Source: Streptomyces lycii (lineage in GTDB: Bacteria; Actinomycetota; Actinomycetes; Streptomycetales; Streptomycetaceae). From it: 41,367 bases of DNA. Below the pieces are notes generated by a model. The model was not told the origin of the DNA. It saw nothing but the letters and a program-made list of their open reading frames with translations, and did not search any database. The stretch covers positions 1-41,367 of the forward strand of contig NZ_WHPN01000402.1 in NCBI RefSeq assembly GCF_009735685.1, given 5' to 3'. Every line of letters begins with the position of its first letter. Within the stretch, counting starts at the first letter, position 1. Positions 7,634 through 15,732 of this stretch are shown piece by piece. Both the position numbers and the translations under genes were made by a program.

Positions 7634-8194
7634 CTACTCCCCCACCCGGCCGTCTATCCGCTCGCGCAGCAGATCCGCGTGGCCGTTGTGCCGGGCGTAC
7701 TCCTCGATCAGGTGCACCAGCACGTCGCGCAGCGTCACAACGCCGTCCGACACCCGGCCGGACACGTAGAGGTCGGGCACCCCGGTCACGAAGCGGTCGG
7801 CGAAGGCGACCTCCTCCCGCCACACCTCCCATGCCCGCGCCACCACTTCCGGGTCGGCGACCGCTCCGTTGAACTCCCCGTCCGGGTCCGCCGCGGACCA
7901 GAAGTGCGGCGGCGCGTCCTGCCCGGCGAGAACCCTGCGGAACCAGTGCCGTTCCACATCGGCCAGGTGCCGGACCAGGCCCAGCAGCGACAGCGTGGAC
8001 GGCTCGACGGAGCGGCGCGCCAGCGCTTCGGCGTCGAGGCCCGAGCACTTCAGCTCCAGGGTGGTGCGGTGGAACCTCAGATACTCGAGCAGGAGGGAGC
8101 GCTCGTCCCCCGTGGAGGGCTCGTTCGGCCGGGGGTCGTTCTCGGGCGCGACGAACATGTCGGCTCTCTTGGCGGGTCCGCTCTGGCTGCTCAT
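7634..8194 (-). CDS. DinB / DUF664 family protein
   Basis: 186 aa. It is a four-helix-bundle protein of the DinB/DUF664 class: 'LLGLVRHLADVERHWFRRVLAG' supplies the first metal-site His, and 'LRDVLVHLIEEYARHNGHADLLRERIDG' carries the paired His near the C-terminus, a standard DUF664 ending. Related actinobacterial enzymes are metal-dependent transferases using mycothiol; the substrate here is unknown. The ATG at 8194 is chosen (GAGG about 9 nt upstream) over an in-frame GTG at 8215. A second, more divergent member lies at 12977-13519. Confidence 0.88.
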   Translation of the reverse strand: MSSQSGPAKRADMFVAPENDPRPNEPSTGDERSLLLEYLRFHRTTLELKCSGLDAEALARRSVEPSTLSLLGLVRHLADVERHWFRRVLAGQDAPPHFWSAADPDGEFNGAVADPEVVARAWEVWREEVAFADRFVTGVPDLYVSGRVSDGVVTLRDVLVHLIEEYARHNGHADLLRERIDGRVGE

Positions 8195-8264
8195 CCGGTC
8201 ATCCTCAACGATCACCGCACGGCTCCGCCACGGCTTTCCGGTGCCGGCCGCGGCGCCCGCCGCG

Positions 8265-9011
8265 CTACCGGAGGACGGCCACCGCCACCGCCACGGCCGC
8301 GACCACCGCCGCCACCAGGGCGACCACGGCGACGGGACGAGCCCGGCCGGCCCGGCTCTCGCTCACCCCGTCCGGGAAATCGAACGCCGGACGGGCGGGC
8401 GCCGACGTGGCCGGCTGGGCCGCCCACGGCGTGTCGACGGCGCGGATGACGGGCTCCTCCCGCGGCCCCCACGTCGTCACCCCGTCCCGCTCGGTCCCGC
8501 GCCGCAGCCCGCCGTCACCGTCCCGGCGCCAGTACGCGCCGGCCGCGTCGGTGAAGGACAGCCGGACGTCCGCGAGCCGGGCGGAGACCTCGCCGCTCCG
8601 CCCGGACGGCAGCGTGAACGTCCGCCCGGTCGCCGCGTTCACGTCGCCGCACACCTCCGGTACGGGCTGTTCGTGCAGCGTGGCGGCCAGCTCACGGACC
8701 GGGTGGCTGCTGCGGTTGATCACGTCGAGCTGCGGCGTGACGTATCCCGGGTGGATCGCCGACGGCACGGTCCGCAGCCGGACGTCGATCAGCGACGCCT
8801 GCACCAGCGCCTCCCTCGACTCCGCCTGCCGTGCCCGCTCGGCGGCCTCCCGCTCCCGGGCCTCGATCCCCCGCTCGCGCTCGGCCGTCTCCCGCTCGCG
8901 CTCGGCCGTCTCCCGGGCGCGCCGCACCTGGTGCCGGTGCCCGGCCCAACTGACGTACAGCGCCCCGAGGGCCACGGTGGTGCTGATCACGGCGATGAGC
9001 GTCTCGGCCAT
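8265..9011 (-). CDS. bitopic membrane protein with charged coiled coil
   Basis: 248 aa, family not recognised. An N-terminal TM helix (about 3-23, 'LIAVISTTVALGALYVSW') is followed by a very charged Arg/Glu coiled coil at about 28-68 built from a repeated 'ETAERER' motif. Then comes a beta-rich domain (about 70-190) with 'VINRSSHPVRELAATLHE' and 'VRLSFTDAAGAYWRRD' resembling extracytoplasmic Ig/DUF-type domains of streptomycete proteins. The last 20 residues are a second, Ala/Val-only TM helix. The repeated heptads are encoded by near-identical 21-bp DNA units at about 8865-8925, a likely site of length variation. It is same-strand between the DinB-like and acetyltransferase genes, with gaps of 70 and 31 bp. 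Confidence 0.75.
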   Translation of the reverse strand: MAETLIAVISTTVALGALYVSWAGHRHQVRRARETAERERETAERERGIEAREREAAERARQAESREALVQASLIDVRLRTVPSAIHPGYVTPQLDVINRSSHPVRELAATLHEQPVPEVCGDVNAATGRTFTLPSGRSGEVSARLADVRLSFTDAAGAYWRRDGDGGLRRGTERDGVTTWGPREEPVIRAVDTPWAAQPATSAPARPAFDFPDGVSESRAGRARPVAVVALVAAVVAAVAVAVAVLR

Positions 9012-9042
9012 GGGATTGCTGTGCCCGCCTCTCCGCGCCCGG

Positions 9043-9558
9043 TCAGCCGGTCGCCCGGAGCCGGGCTGCGACCCGGCCGGTCTCGTGGTCGGTCGTCAGT
9101 TCGGCGCCGCAGCGGCGCAGTGCGGCGATCGCGGCCCGGTTGCCGGAGTTCGTGTCGGCGACCACGGCGCGGGCACCCGCCCGGGCCGCCTCGGCGAGTA
9201 CGGCACGGAGCACCGCGGTGCCGATGCCCAGGCCGCGGGCGGACCGCCCGAGCCACAGCCCCGTTTCGAGTTCCCCGGGCGCGCCGCCGCGCCGGGCCAG
9301 CCGGGCGGAGCCCACGACCTCACCGCCGGCGACGACCGCGTAGGTGGCCTCGGCCCGCGGGCCGTCCAGCCCGGGCCGCCGCGCCCGGTGCCAGGCCACG
9401 AAGGCGTCGCGGCGGGCCGGGGTCCAGCCCGGCGGACCGGCGACGGGCGGCATGACGTCCTCGGGTTCGGCGTCCGCGACGGCCGTCGCGAGCAGTTCCC
9501 GCAGCGTCTCCTCGCCGAGCCTCCGCAGTTCCACGTCACCGCTGTCCGTACGCACCAT
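9043..9558 (-). CDS. GNAT N-acetyltransferase
   Basis: 171 aa from ATG 9558 (MVRTDSGDVELRRL). Longer in-frame versions run into a heptanucleotide repeat and are rejected. 'LGRSARGLGIGTAVLRAVLAEA' is the acetyl-CoA loop and helix (about 105-127), preceded by 'ETGLWLG', and 'NSGNRAAIAALRRCGAEL' is the C-terminal motif B. Compared with RimJ/L enzymes it is closer to amino-acid or antibiotic acetyltransferases of the Acetyltransf_1 class. The acceptor is unknown. It is divergent from the chloramphenicol phosphotransferase gene. Confidence 0.87.
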   Translation of the reverse strand: MVRTDSGDVELRRLGEETLRELLATAVADAEPEDVMPPVAGPPGWTPARRDAFVAWHRARRPGLDGPRAEATYAVVAGGEVVGSARLARRGGAPGELETGLWLGRSARGLGIGTAVLRAVLAEAARAGARAVVADTNSGNRAAIAALRRCGAELTTDHETGRVAARLRATG

Positions 9559-9703
9559 CCGTCCCCGTGGTTCGGTGAGTCCGGCGCTCAGAATAGGCCC
9601 AGCCGGGCGCTTGCGCCCGGGAGTTGCCCCGGCGGGGCGGGCGGGTGCGCGCCCGGGCGCCCGGGTCCGCGGGCTGCGAACGGCGAGCAGCGAGCGGCGA
9701 GCC

Positions 9704-9760
9704 GCAGGCGGCAGGCGGCAAGCGGCGGGCGGCGGGCGGCGGGCGGCGGGCGGCGGGCGG
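9704..9760. repeat. heptanucleotide repeat, 8 copies of GCRGGCG
   Basis: Eight 7-bp units (GCAGGCG grading into GCGGGCG) lie immediately before the chloramphenicol phosphotransferase promoter. The array belongs to the same sequence family as the arrays at 6844 and 16491. Confidence 0.9.
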
Positions 9761-9803
9761 AAAAGACTGGGAGATCCCCGTCCCGCGCCGCTACCGTGCC
9801 CCG

Positions 9804-10337
9804 GTGACAACTCAGGTGATCGTGCTGAACGGCGGCTCCAGCTCCGGGAAAACGGGTATCGCCCGGTGCCTCCAGGCGGTTCTGCCGGATCCGTGGCCGG
9901 TCCTCGGGGTCGACACGCTGATCGAGACGATGCCCGCCTCCCTCCAGTCCTCGGACACGGGGCTCCTGGTCACGCCGGACGGCGGGGTGAGCGTGGGACC
10001 GGAGTTCCGGGCGCTGGAAGCCGCGTGGCGGGCGGGGGTCGCCGCGATGGTCCGTGCCGGCGCGCGGGTCGTGGTCGACGAGGTGTTCCTCGGCGGCGCC
10101 GCGTCCCAGCAGCGGTGGCGGGAAGCTCTGGCCGGGCTGGACGTGCTGTGGGTCGGTGTCCGCTGCGAGAGCGCCGTCGCCGCGGGCCGCGAACTGGCGC
10201 GGGGCGACCGGGTCGTGGGGATGGCAGCGGAACAGGCGGAGCCGGTGCACCGGGGCGTGGTCTACGACATGGAGGTGGTCACGACGCACACCGAGGCCCT
10301 CGTGTGTGCGCGTGCCATCGCCGAGCGGGTCGGGTGA
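9804..10337 (+). CDS. chloramphenicol 3-O-phosphotransferase-like kinase
   Basis: 177 aa, the same length class as the S. venezuelae chloramphenicol phosphotransferase (178 aa) and alignable end to end from memory of that protein. Walker A is 'GGSSSGKT' at 10-17; the catalytic-base aspartate is D37 in 'GVDTLIE'; '[12 protein letters not shown]', 'DEVFLGGAA' and 'DVLWVGVRC' are family hallmarks. The enzyme phosphorylates the primary hydroxyl of chloramphenicol using ATP in the cytosol and so gives self-resistance or resistance. The start is GTG 9804: TACCGT (9792-9797) ends 6 nt before it, fitting a leaderless mRNA, and there is no ribosome site. No chloramphenicol biosynthesis genes are in the window. 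It is followed by a strong terminator. Confidence 0.9.
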   Translation: MTTQVIVLNGGSSSGKTGIARCLQAVLPDPWPVLGVDTLIETMPASLQSSDTGLLVTPDGGVSVGPEFRALEAAWRAGVAAMVRAGARVVVDEVFLGGAASQQRWREALAGLDVLWVGVRCESAVAAGRELARGDRVVGMAAEQAEPVHRGVVYDMEVVTTHTEALVCARAIAERVG

Positions 10338-10339
10338 CC

Positions 10340-10383
10340 GGGCACGCCCCGGGCCAACGCCAACGGTCACCTGGGGCGTGCCC
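10340..10383 (+). terminator. terminator of the phosphotransferase gene
   Basis: GGGCACGCCCC (10340-10350) pairs perfectly with GGGGCGTGCCC (10373-10383), extendable by two pairs, with a ~17-nt loop. It begins two bases after the stop codon. Confidence 0.75.
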
Positions 10384-10650
10384 CGGGAGCCGGCCGGCCC
10401 GCCGCGTAGCCCCGGCACGGCCGTAACCGGCACCACCGTGATCCGGCACCGGTCCGGCACCATGCTGGTCCGGTACGACGGCACGCCCGGCCGCGCCCCC
10501 GTGACCGGCCGGCCGCGCTCCGGGACGACCGACCGGGATCCGGGACCGGCCGGGCGGCCGGGCGGCCGGGCGGCCGGGAGACTTCCGGCGGCCGCGGCAT
10601 TCCGCGCCTGGCCGATTGATGCCGTTGAGGTCGAGTTCGCCAGTTTTTTC

Positions 10651-10716
10651 GTCGAATTGCATTCGACGGTCGACACCGCATCGAAATCACGGGTCGAATA
10701 GCGTCGAATATTCGAC
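10651..10716. promoter_or_regulatory. cluster of GTCGAAT operator-like sites upstream of the cellulase gene
   Basis: GTCGAAT-TGC-ATTCGAC (10651-10667), a single GTCGAAT (10693-10699) and the perfect 14-bp palindrome GTCGAATATTCGAC (10703-10716) give five identical half-sites in 66 bp. The stretch is a local AT-rich island. It ends 180 bp before the cellulase start. The known cellobiose-repressor (CebR) box TGGGAGCGCTCCCA is not present, so a different regulator is implied. Confidence 0.6.
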
Positions 10717-10758
10717 ACCGGAATCATAAGCCCTGGTCGCGCGGTTCATGATTCACCG

Positions 10759-10778
10759 TGCAAGACAAAACCCTTGCA
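10759..10778. promoter_or_regulatory. inverted repeat TGCAAG-N8-CTTGCA
   Basis: A perfect 6-bp inverted repeat with an 8-nt A-rich centre lies between the GTCGAAT cluster and the cellulase start. It could be a second operator or part of the untranslated leader. Confidence 0.4.
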
Positions 10779-10896
10779 TTGTTGTCGTGTTACTGCCAGC
10801 ATTTCCGCCGCCGTGACAAACATGCTGCCACGGTCGGCCGCTGACCATTCGGCCCTCTCTTCTCCCCCGCAGCAGTACAAGATGACGAGGACTGCC

Positions 10897-12654
10897 ATGA
10901 CCGGATCAAGCCGCAGCACAGGACTGAGACATTGGTGGGCCGGCCTGCTGGCCGGCTGCGCGGTCGCCCTGCTCGCCGGGCTGGGCGTACTGGCTCCCGG
11001 CAGCGCCAACGCGACGCCCCGGGGCCCCGCTTCCGGCAGCACCGGGTCCGGTCCCGCCTCGGACGAGGCCATGGCCGCCGTCGAGGCGATGCAGCCGGGC
11101 TGGAATCTCGGCAACTCCCTCGACGCCACCGGGGAGGACGAGACCTCGTGGGGCAACCCGCGGGTCACGCAGGAACTGCTCGACAACGTCCGGGCCCAGG
11201 GGTTCAACAGCATCCGTATCCCCGTCACCTGGGGGCACCACCAGGGCGCGGCCCCGGACTACGCGCTGGAGCAGGCGTATCTGGACCGGGTCCGGGAGGT
11301 GGTCGACTGGGCGCTGGACGACGGCTTCTACGTGCTGATCAACATCCACCACGACTCCTGGGAGTGGATGGCGGACATGCCCGCCGACCGCTCCGGTGTG
11401 CTGGCCCGCTACAACGCCATCTGGACACAGCTGGCCGACACCTTCCGGGACTCCTCCGCCAAGCTGCTGTTCGAGAGCGTCAACGAGCCGCAGTTCACGA
11501 ACAGCTCCGGTGACGCCCAGAACGCGGAGCTGCTGGACGAGCTGAACACCTCGTTCCACGAGATCGTGCGCGCGTCCGGCGGCAACAACGCGAACCGGCT
11601 GCTCGTCCTGCCGACCCTGCACACCTCGGCCGACCAGGCGCGGGTGGACGAACTGGCCGCGACGTTCGCGGCGCTGGACGACCCCAACCTGGTGGCGACG
11701 TTCCACTACTACGGCTACTGGCCGTTCAGCGTGAACGTCGCGGGCGGAACGCATTTCGACGCCACCGCCCAGCAGGATCTGACCGACGCGTTCGACCGCG
11801 TGCACACCGCCTTCGTGGCACAGGGCATTCCGGTGATTCTCGGCGAGTACGGCCTGCTCGGCTTCGACCGGCACACGGGCACCGTGCAGCAGGGCGAGAA
11901 GCTGAAGTTCTTCGAGTTCCTCGGCCACTACGCCCGGGCCAAGAACATCACCACCATGCTGTGGGACAACGGCCAGCACTTCCAGCGGACCGGTTTCGCC
12001 TGGAACGACCCGGAGCTGTTCGCGCAGATCGAGTCCAGCTGGACGACCCGCTCGGGCACGGCCTCGTCCGACCAGGTCTTCAGCGAGCGCGCCGCGGACA
12101 TCGCCGACCGGACGCTGACACTGCATCTCAACGGCACCGAGTTCACCGGGCTCCACCACGGCGACACGGAGCTGACGCGGGGTACGGACTACACCGTCGA
12201 GGGCGACCGGCTCACCCTCACCGCCTCGCTGCTGACCCGGCTGAGCGGGGACCGGGAGTACGGCACCAACGCCGAGCTGTCCGCCCGCTTCTCGGCGGGC
12301 GTGCCGTGGCGCATCAGCCTGGTCACGTACGACAAGCCGGTGCTGGAGGACGCGACGGGCACGACGGACTCCTTCGCCGTGCCGACCGACTTCCGCGGCG
12401 ACCAGCTCGCCACGATGGAGGCGAAGTACGACGACGGCAGCAACGCGGGGCCGCACAACTGGACGCCGTACAAGGAGTTCGACGCGGCCTTCGCGCCGGA
12501 CTACGAGGCGAAGGCCACGACCCTGACGCCGGACTTCTTCGCCGAGGTCAACGACGGCGCCCGGGTGACGCTCACCTTCCACTACTGGAGCGGGACGAAG
12601 CTGACCTATTACGTCACCAAGTCCGGCACCACGGTCACCGGCACCACGGCCTGA
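10897..12654 (+). CDS. secreted GH5 cellulase with CBM_X2-type C-terminal region
   Basis: 585 aa. Signal peptide 1-39 (TM core 15-33, cleavage after 'GSANA'). The GH5 catalytic domain spans about 55-380: 'GWNLGNSLDA' opens the barrel, E197 in 'ESVNEPQF' is the acid/base and E317 in 'VILGEYG' the nucleophile, with 'FHYYGYWPFS' and 'LWDNGQHF' lining the cleft. This is typical of endo-beta-1,4-glucanases acting on cellulose or related beta-glucans outside the cell. Residues ~395-485 ('LHLNGTEFTGLHHGDTELT', 'DYTVEGDRLTL') match an X2 Ig-like module, and ~490-585 form another beta-sandwich ('HYWSGTKLTYYV') that probably binds carbohydrate. ATG 10897 is chosen for GAGG about 7 nt upstream; an in-frame ATG at 10882 is possible. 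A perfect terminator follows. Confidence 0.93.
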   Translation: MTGSSRSTGLRHWWAGLLAGCAVALLAGLGVLAPGSANATPRGPASGSTGSGPASDEAMAAVEAMQPGWNLGNSLDATGEDETSWGNPRVTQELLDNVRAQGFNSIRIPVTWGHHQGAAPDYALEQAYLDRVREVVDWALDDGFYVLINIHHDSWEWMADMPADRSGVLARYNAIWTQLADTFRDSSAKLLFESVNEPQFTNSSGDAQNAELLDELNTSFHEIVRASGGNNANRLLVLPTLHTSADQARVDELAATFAALDDPNLVATFHYYGYWPFSVNVAGGTHFDATAQQDLTDAFDRVHTAFVAQGIPVILGEYGLLGFDRHTGTVQQGEKLKFFEFLGHYARAKNITTMLWDNGQHFQRTGFAWNDPELFAQIESSWTTRSGTASSDQVFSERAADIADRTLTLHLNGTEFTGLHHGDTELTRGTDYTVEGDRLTLTASLLTRLSGDREYGTNAELSARFSAGVPWRISLVTYDKPVLEDATGTTDSFAVPTDFRGDQLATMEAKYDDGSNAGPHNWTPYKEFDAAFAPDYEAKATTLTPDFFAEVNDGARVTLTFHYWSGTKLTYYVTKSGTTVTGTTA

Positions 12655-12673
12655 CCGGCACGGTCTCTCCGGA

Positions 12674-12706
12674 CGGCCGGGGCGCGGCACCACCGCGCCC
12701 CGGCCG
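12674..12706 (+). terminator. terminator of the cellulase gene
   Basis: A perfect 14-bp stem, CGGCCGGGGCGCGG with CCGCGCCCCGGCCG, closes a 5-nt loop (CACCA). It starts 20 nt after the stop codon. Confidence 0.85.
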
Positions 12707-12960
12707 CCGCCGCGTGCGACACACCACCACGGGCCGCCGTCCGCCCTCCGTCGCTCGTCCCCGCCGTTCGTCCTCCGTGGCCCGTCCCCGCCGCTCGTCC
12801 CCGCCGTCCGTCCTCCACCGTTCATCCTCTGCCGCTCGCCCTTCGTCGCTCGTCCTCTGTCGTTCGTCTTCCGCCGTTCGTCTTCCGTCGGCTCGTCGTT
12901 CGTACGCGCGGCAACCGCCCCGCCGTCCGCGGACAACCGCTTTCCGGGAGCGGACGGCGT
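12707..12960. repeat. degenerate CCGYCSTTCGTC-type pyrimidine-rich repeats
   Basis: This ~250-bp gap holds many imperfect copies of a roughly 10-15 bp C/T-rich motif such as CGTCGCTCGTCC and CCGTTCGTCTTC. No coding frame with a start signal is visible. Confidence 0.6.
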
Positions 12961-12976
12961 GTGCCACGGTCGGCCG

Positions 12977-13519
12977 ATGCACGTATCCGCGTCCCGTACC
13001 GGCCTACTGCGCCGGCAGTTCGACCTGACCTGGGCCCTCTTCGAATATCACCTGGACCGGCTGGAGCCCGGGGACTTCCTGTGGGAGCCCGGCCCGCTCT
13101 GCTGGACAGTGCGTCCGGACACCGACGGGGTGTGGCGGCCGGACTGGGCGGACCACGAGCCGGATCCGGTGCCGGTCCCCACGATCGGCTGGGTGAGCTG
13201 GCACATCGGCTGGTGGTGGAGCGTGACCCTGGACCACGCGCGGGGCAGGGAAGCGCGGGATCGGACGGACATCACCTGGCCGGGCGACGGCGCGTCGGCC
13301 GTGGCCTGGCTGCGCGGGCTCCGCGAGGAGTGGCTGACGGTGCTGGACGGGCTCACGGACGCCGGTCTGGACGCCACCGCCCCGTTCCCGTGGCAGCACG
13401 ACCCCGCGTACACGGTCGCCGACATGCTGGCCTGGGTGAACACCGAACTCACCAAGAACGTCACCGAGATCGGCCAGCTCCGGCTGCTGCGGGCGGCGTC
13501 CGCGGCGACGTCCCCGTAA
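12977..13519 (+). CDS. DinB superfamily protein
   Basis: 180 aa from ATG 12977; GTG 12959 is an alternative. The four-helix-bundle pattern is present: 'FDLTWALFEYHLDRLEPGDFLWEPG' begins it, 'IGWVSWHIGWWWSVTLDHARG' carries the metal-site His residues, and 'TVADMLAWVNTELTKNVTEIGQLR' replaces the classical second His pair with Asn/Glu. The Trp-rich 'WHIGWWWS' segment is common in streptomycete DinB proteins. These are putative metal-dependent enzymes of unknown reaction. It is distinct in sequence from the DUF664 member at 7634-8194. Confidence 0.85.
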   Translation: MHVSASRTGLLRRQFDLTWALFEYHLDRLEPGDFLWEPGPLCWTVRPDTDGVWRPDWADHEPDPVPVPTIGWVSWHIGWWWSVTLDHARGREARDRTDITWPGDGASAVAWLRGLREEWLTVLDGLTDAGLDATAPFPWQHDPAYTVADMLAWVNTELTKNVTEIGQLRLLRAASAATSP

Positions 13520-13712
13520 CCGTCCCCGGGAGCCGTCCGCCCCGGGAGCCGTCCGCCCCGGTTCCCGGGCGTCCCGCAGGGGCCACAGGTGCCGCAGGTG
13601 CCACAGGTGCCACAGGTCCGCTGAGCGGGCCTCCCGCGGCCCGCACGGCGCCCGCCACACCGGTCACAACCCGTTTGCCGGTGCCCGCGGCGGCCCACTA
13701 GGAATACAGATC

Positions 13713-14597
13713 ATGGACCTGACCCGTATTCCTGCCGAGCCCGACCCCGCCACAGCCCACGCCGCCGTCGCCGAGGTGTTCGGCGGCATCGGCAGCCGTT
13801 CGCTCGCGCTGCCGGAGGGCGCGGACCCGGCCCCGGTGCTGCCGGAGACGGGCGGGGTCCCCGGCGCCTGGGTCACGGCGGAGGGGGTGCGGGCCTCCGC
13901 CGAAGCGGGTGTCGTGCTGTACGTGCACGGCGGCGGGTTCGGAAGCCGCATGCCGGAGCTGATCAGCCTCATGGCGCACCGCCTGTCCCGGGCCACCTCG
14001 CGCCCGGTGTTCGCCGTGCACTACCGGCTGGCCCCGGCCCATCCGTACCCGGAGCCGCTGGACGACGTCGTCGCCGTGTACGGCGCCCTGCTCGGCCAGG
14101 GTGTGCCGGCGGAGCGGATCGCCGTGGTCGGCGAGTCCTCCGGCGGAGCGCTCACGCTGTCGGCCCTGCTCCGGTTCAAGGAGTCCGGCACCGCTCTCCC
14201 GGCCACCGTCGTCACCCTGTCCCCGGTCACCGACCTCACGGTCTCCGGCCCGTCCGTGGACTCCGAGGCCACGAACGACCCCGGCGTGGACCGGGCCGTG
14301 CTCACCCATCTGATCGGCCAGTACCTCGGCGGCGCCCGCCCCGACCGGGCCCCGCAGTCCCCCGTCCACGGTGCGCTGGACGGGCTGCCGCCGCTGCTGA
14401 TGGTTGCGGGCGGGGCGGAGGCCCTGCTGGACGACACCCTGCGCTACGCGGAGGCGGCGTCGGCGGCCGGAACGAAGGTCGCGGTCGAGGTGTACGAGGG
14501 GATGCCGCACGCGTTCCACATCACGGCGCTGGACGACGACAACCCGACGGGCCGGACGGTGCTGCGCCGCACCGCCGACTGGATCGCCGCCCACTGA
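13713..14597 (+). CDS. alpha/beta hydrolase, hormone-sensitive-lipase type esterase
   Basis: 294 aa. Oxyanion motif HGGG at 72-75, nucleophile S142 in 'GESSGG' (GXSXG), acid among D240/D241 in 'AEALLDDTL', and catalytic His near 266 in 'GMPHAFH'; this is the HSL/bacterial family IV layout. 'AVHYRLAPAHPYPEPLDDVVA' is the conserved stretch after strand 4. It hydrolyses short-chain or aromatic esters and is cytosolic (no signal peptide). There is no obvious ribosome site beyond GAATACAGATC upstream. A perfect hairpin terminator follows. Confidence 0.92.
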   Translation: MDLTRIPAEPDPATAHAAVAEVFGGIGSRSLALPEGADPAPVLPETGGVPGAWVTAEGVRASAEAGVVLYVHGGGFGSRMPELISLMAHRLSRATSRPVFAVHYRLAPAHPYPEPLDDVVAVYGALLGQGVPAERIAVVGESSGGALTLSALLRFKESGTALPATVVTLSPVTDLTVSGPSVDSEATNDPGVDRAVLTHLIGQYLGGARPDRAPQSPVHGALDGLPPLLMVAGGAEALLDDTLRYAEAASAAGTKVAVEVYEGMPHAFHITALDDDNPTGRTVLRRTADWIAAH

Positions 14598-14609
14598 CGG
14601 TGGCCCGGT

Positions 14610-14626
14610 CCCCGGAGAATCCGGGG
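14610..14626 (+). terminator. short terminator after the esterase gene
   Basis: CCCCGGA-GAA-TCCGGGG forms a perfect 7-bp stem with a triloop, 13 nt after the stop codon. Confidence 0.65.
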
Positions 14627-14743
14627 CTGTCCCCGACACTGCCCCGCGCCCGGCCCCCGCGGGCCCGCCGCGCGAGGGGGCGACCCGGCCCAGAACCGCG
14701 GCGAGGGCCCGGCCGGCGCCCGATCCGGCCATCCGGCACGGGC

Positions 14744-14971
14744 GGGACACCAGCCGCTGGAGCCGGTCGTCCGGCCCGTCCGGGACACCAGGCGCTGAAG
14801 CCGGTCGTCCGGCCCGTCCGGGACACCAACCGCTGAAGCCGGTCGTCCGGCCCGTCCGGGACACCAACCGCTGAAGCCGGTCGTCCGGCCCGTCCGGGAC
14901 ACCAACCGCTGAAGCCGGTCGTCCGGCCCGTCCGGGACACCAACCGCTGAAGCCGGTCGTCCGGCCCGTCC
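14744..14971. repeat. 38-bp tandem repeat, six units
   Basis: Units begin GGGACACC at 14744, 14782, 14820, 14858, 14896 and 14934, exactly 38 bp apart. The last four are identical and the first two vary at a few bases. Each contains GTCCGG-CCCGT-CCGGGAC, a small potential hairpin. There are no spacers, so it is a minisatellite and not CRISPR. It sits in the gap between the esterase and the next acetyltransferase. Because 38 is not a multiple of 3, a protein-coding origin is unlikely. Confidence 0.95.
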
Positions 14972-15101
14972 GGGCACCGGGAAAACCGGGAGCGTCCGCG
15001 CGGTCCCGCGTGGGAAGATCCTTCCCGCATGTACCGGTGTGCGGCTCCGCGCGCCGGTGTACGGCTCGGCGCGTGCCGGTGAACGACCGTGGAGGGGGAC
15101 G

Positions 15102-15662
15102 ATGTTCGCGGTATCCCTGGGGGACGACGGCGCGGAGCTGTGTCCGCTCGAACCGTGGCAGGCGGAGGAGTTCCTGGCCCACATGGACCGGGGCCGGGAG
15201 CACATCGGGCGGTACGTCCCGCTGCCGGACGTGGTCGCCGACCTGGAGTCGAGCCGCGCGTTCCTCCAGTCGTACGCCGACAAGGCCGCCGCCGACGCCG
15301 GGCGGATCTACGGCATCCGGAGGGACGGCACGCTGGTCGGCGGGGTGCTCTTCCGCACCATGGACATCGGTCAGGGCACCGCCGAGGCGGGCTGCTGGCT
15401 GGAGCCGTCGGCGGTGGGCAGGGGCCTGGTGACGCGGGCGGCGCGCCTGATCATCGACTGGGCGGTCGAGGAGCGCGGCATCCACCGTGTGGAGTGGCGG
15501 GTCGCGTCGGCGAACGAGGCGAGTATCGCGGTGGCCCGGCGGCTCGGGATGACGCGCGAGGGCGTGCTGCGCGGCGAGTACGTGCACCGCGGGCAGCGGC
15601 TCGACGCGGAGGTCTGGGCGGTCCTCGCGCCGGAGTGGCGGCAGGCCCGGCAGGTTCGCTGA
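15102..15662 (+). CDS. GNAT N-acetyltransferase, RimJ/RimL type
   Basis: 186 aa from ATG 15102, preceded by GGAGGGGG with a 3-5 nt spacer; the frame opens earlier without a ribosome site. The order is typical for ribosomal-protein or amino-acid acetyltransferases: 'REHIGRYVPLPDVVADLESSRAFL', 'AEAGCWLEPSAVGRGLVTRAARLIIDWA' (acetyl-CoA loop) and 'VASANEASIAVARRLGMTREGVLRG'. It is 70 bp upstream of the sugar O-acetyltransferase on the same strand, so both may form an operon. Confidence 0.9.
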   Translation: MFAVSLGDDGAELCPLEPWQAEEFLAHMDRGREHIGRYVPLPDVVADLESSRAFLQSYADKAAADAGRIYGIRRDGTLVGGVLFRTMDIGQGTAEAGCWLEPSAVGRGLVTRAARLIIDWAVEERGIHRVEWRVASANEASIAVARRLGMTREGVLRGEYVHRGQRLDAEVWAVLAPEWRQARQVR

Positions 15663-15732
15663 CGCCCGCGACCGGCGACAGCACACCCCTTCCCGACCCG
15701 CCCGTTCGCCCGCCCGCGAAAGGATCACCTCG

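Noticed and set aside
10651..10716. CebR (cellobiose repressor) box for the cellulase
   Set aside because: The palindromes present read GTCGAAT/ATTCGAC and do not resemble TGGGAGCGCTCCCA.
14744..14971. Possible CRISPR array
   Set aside because: Units are directly adjacent with no unique spacers and there are no cas genes. The same holds for the arrays at 23399, 25251 and 16491.
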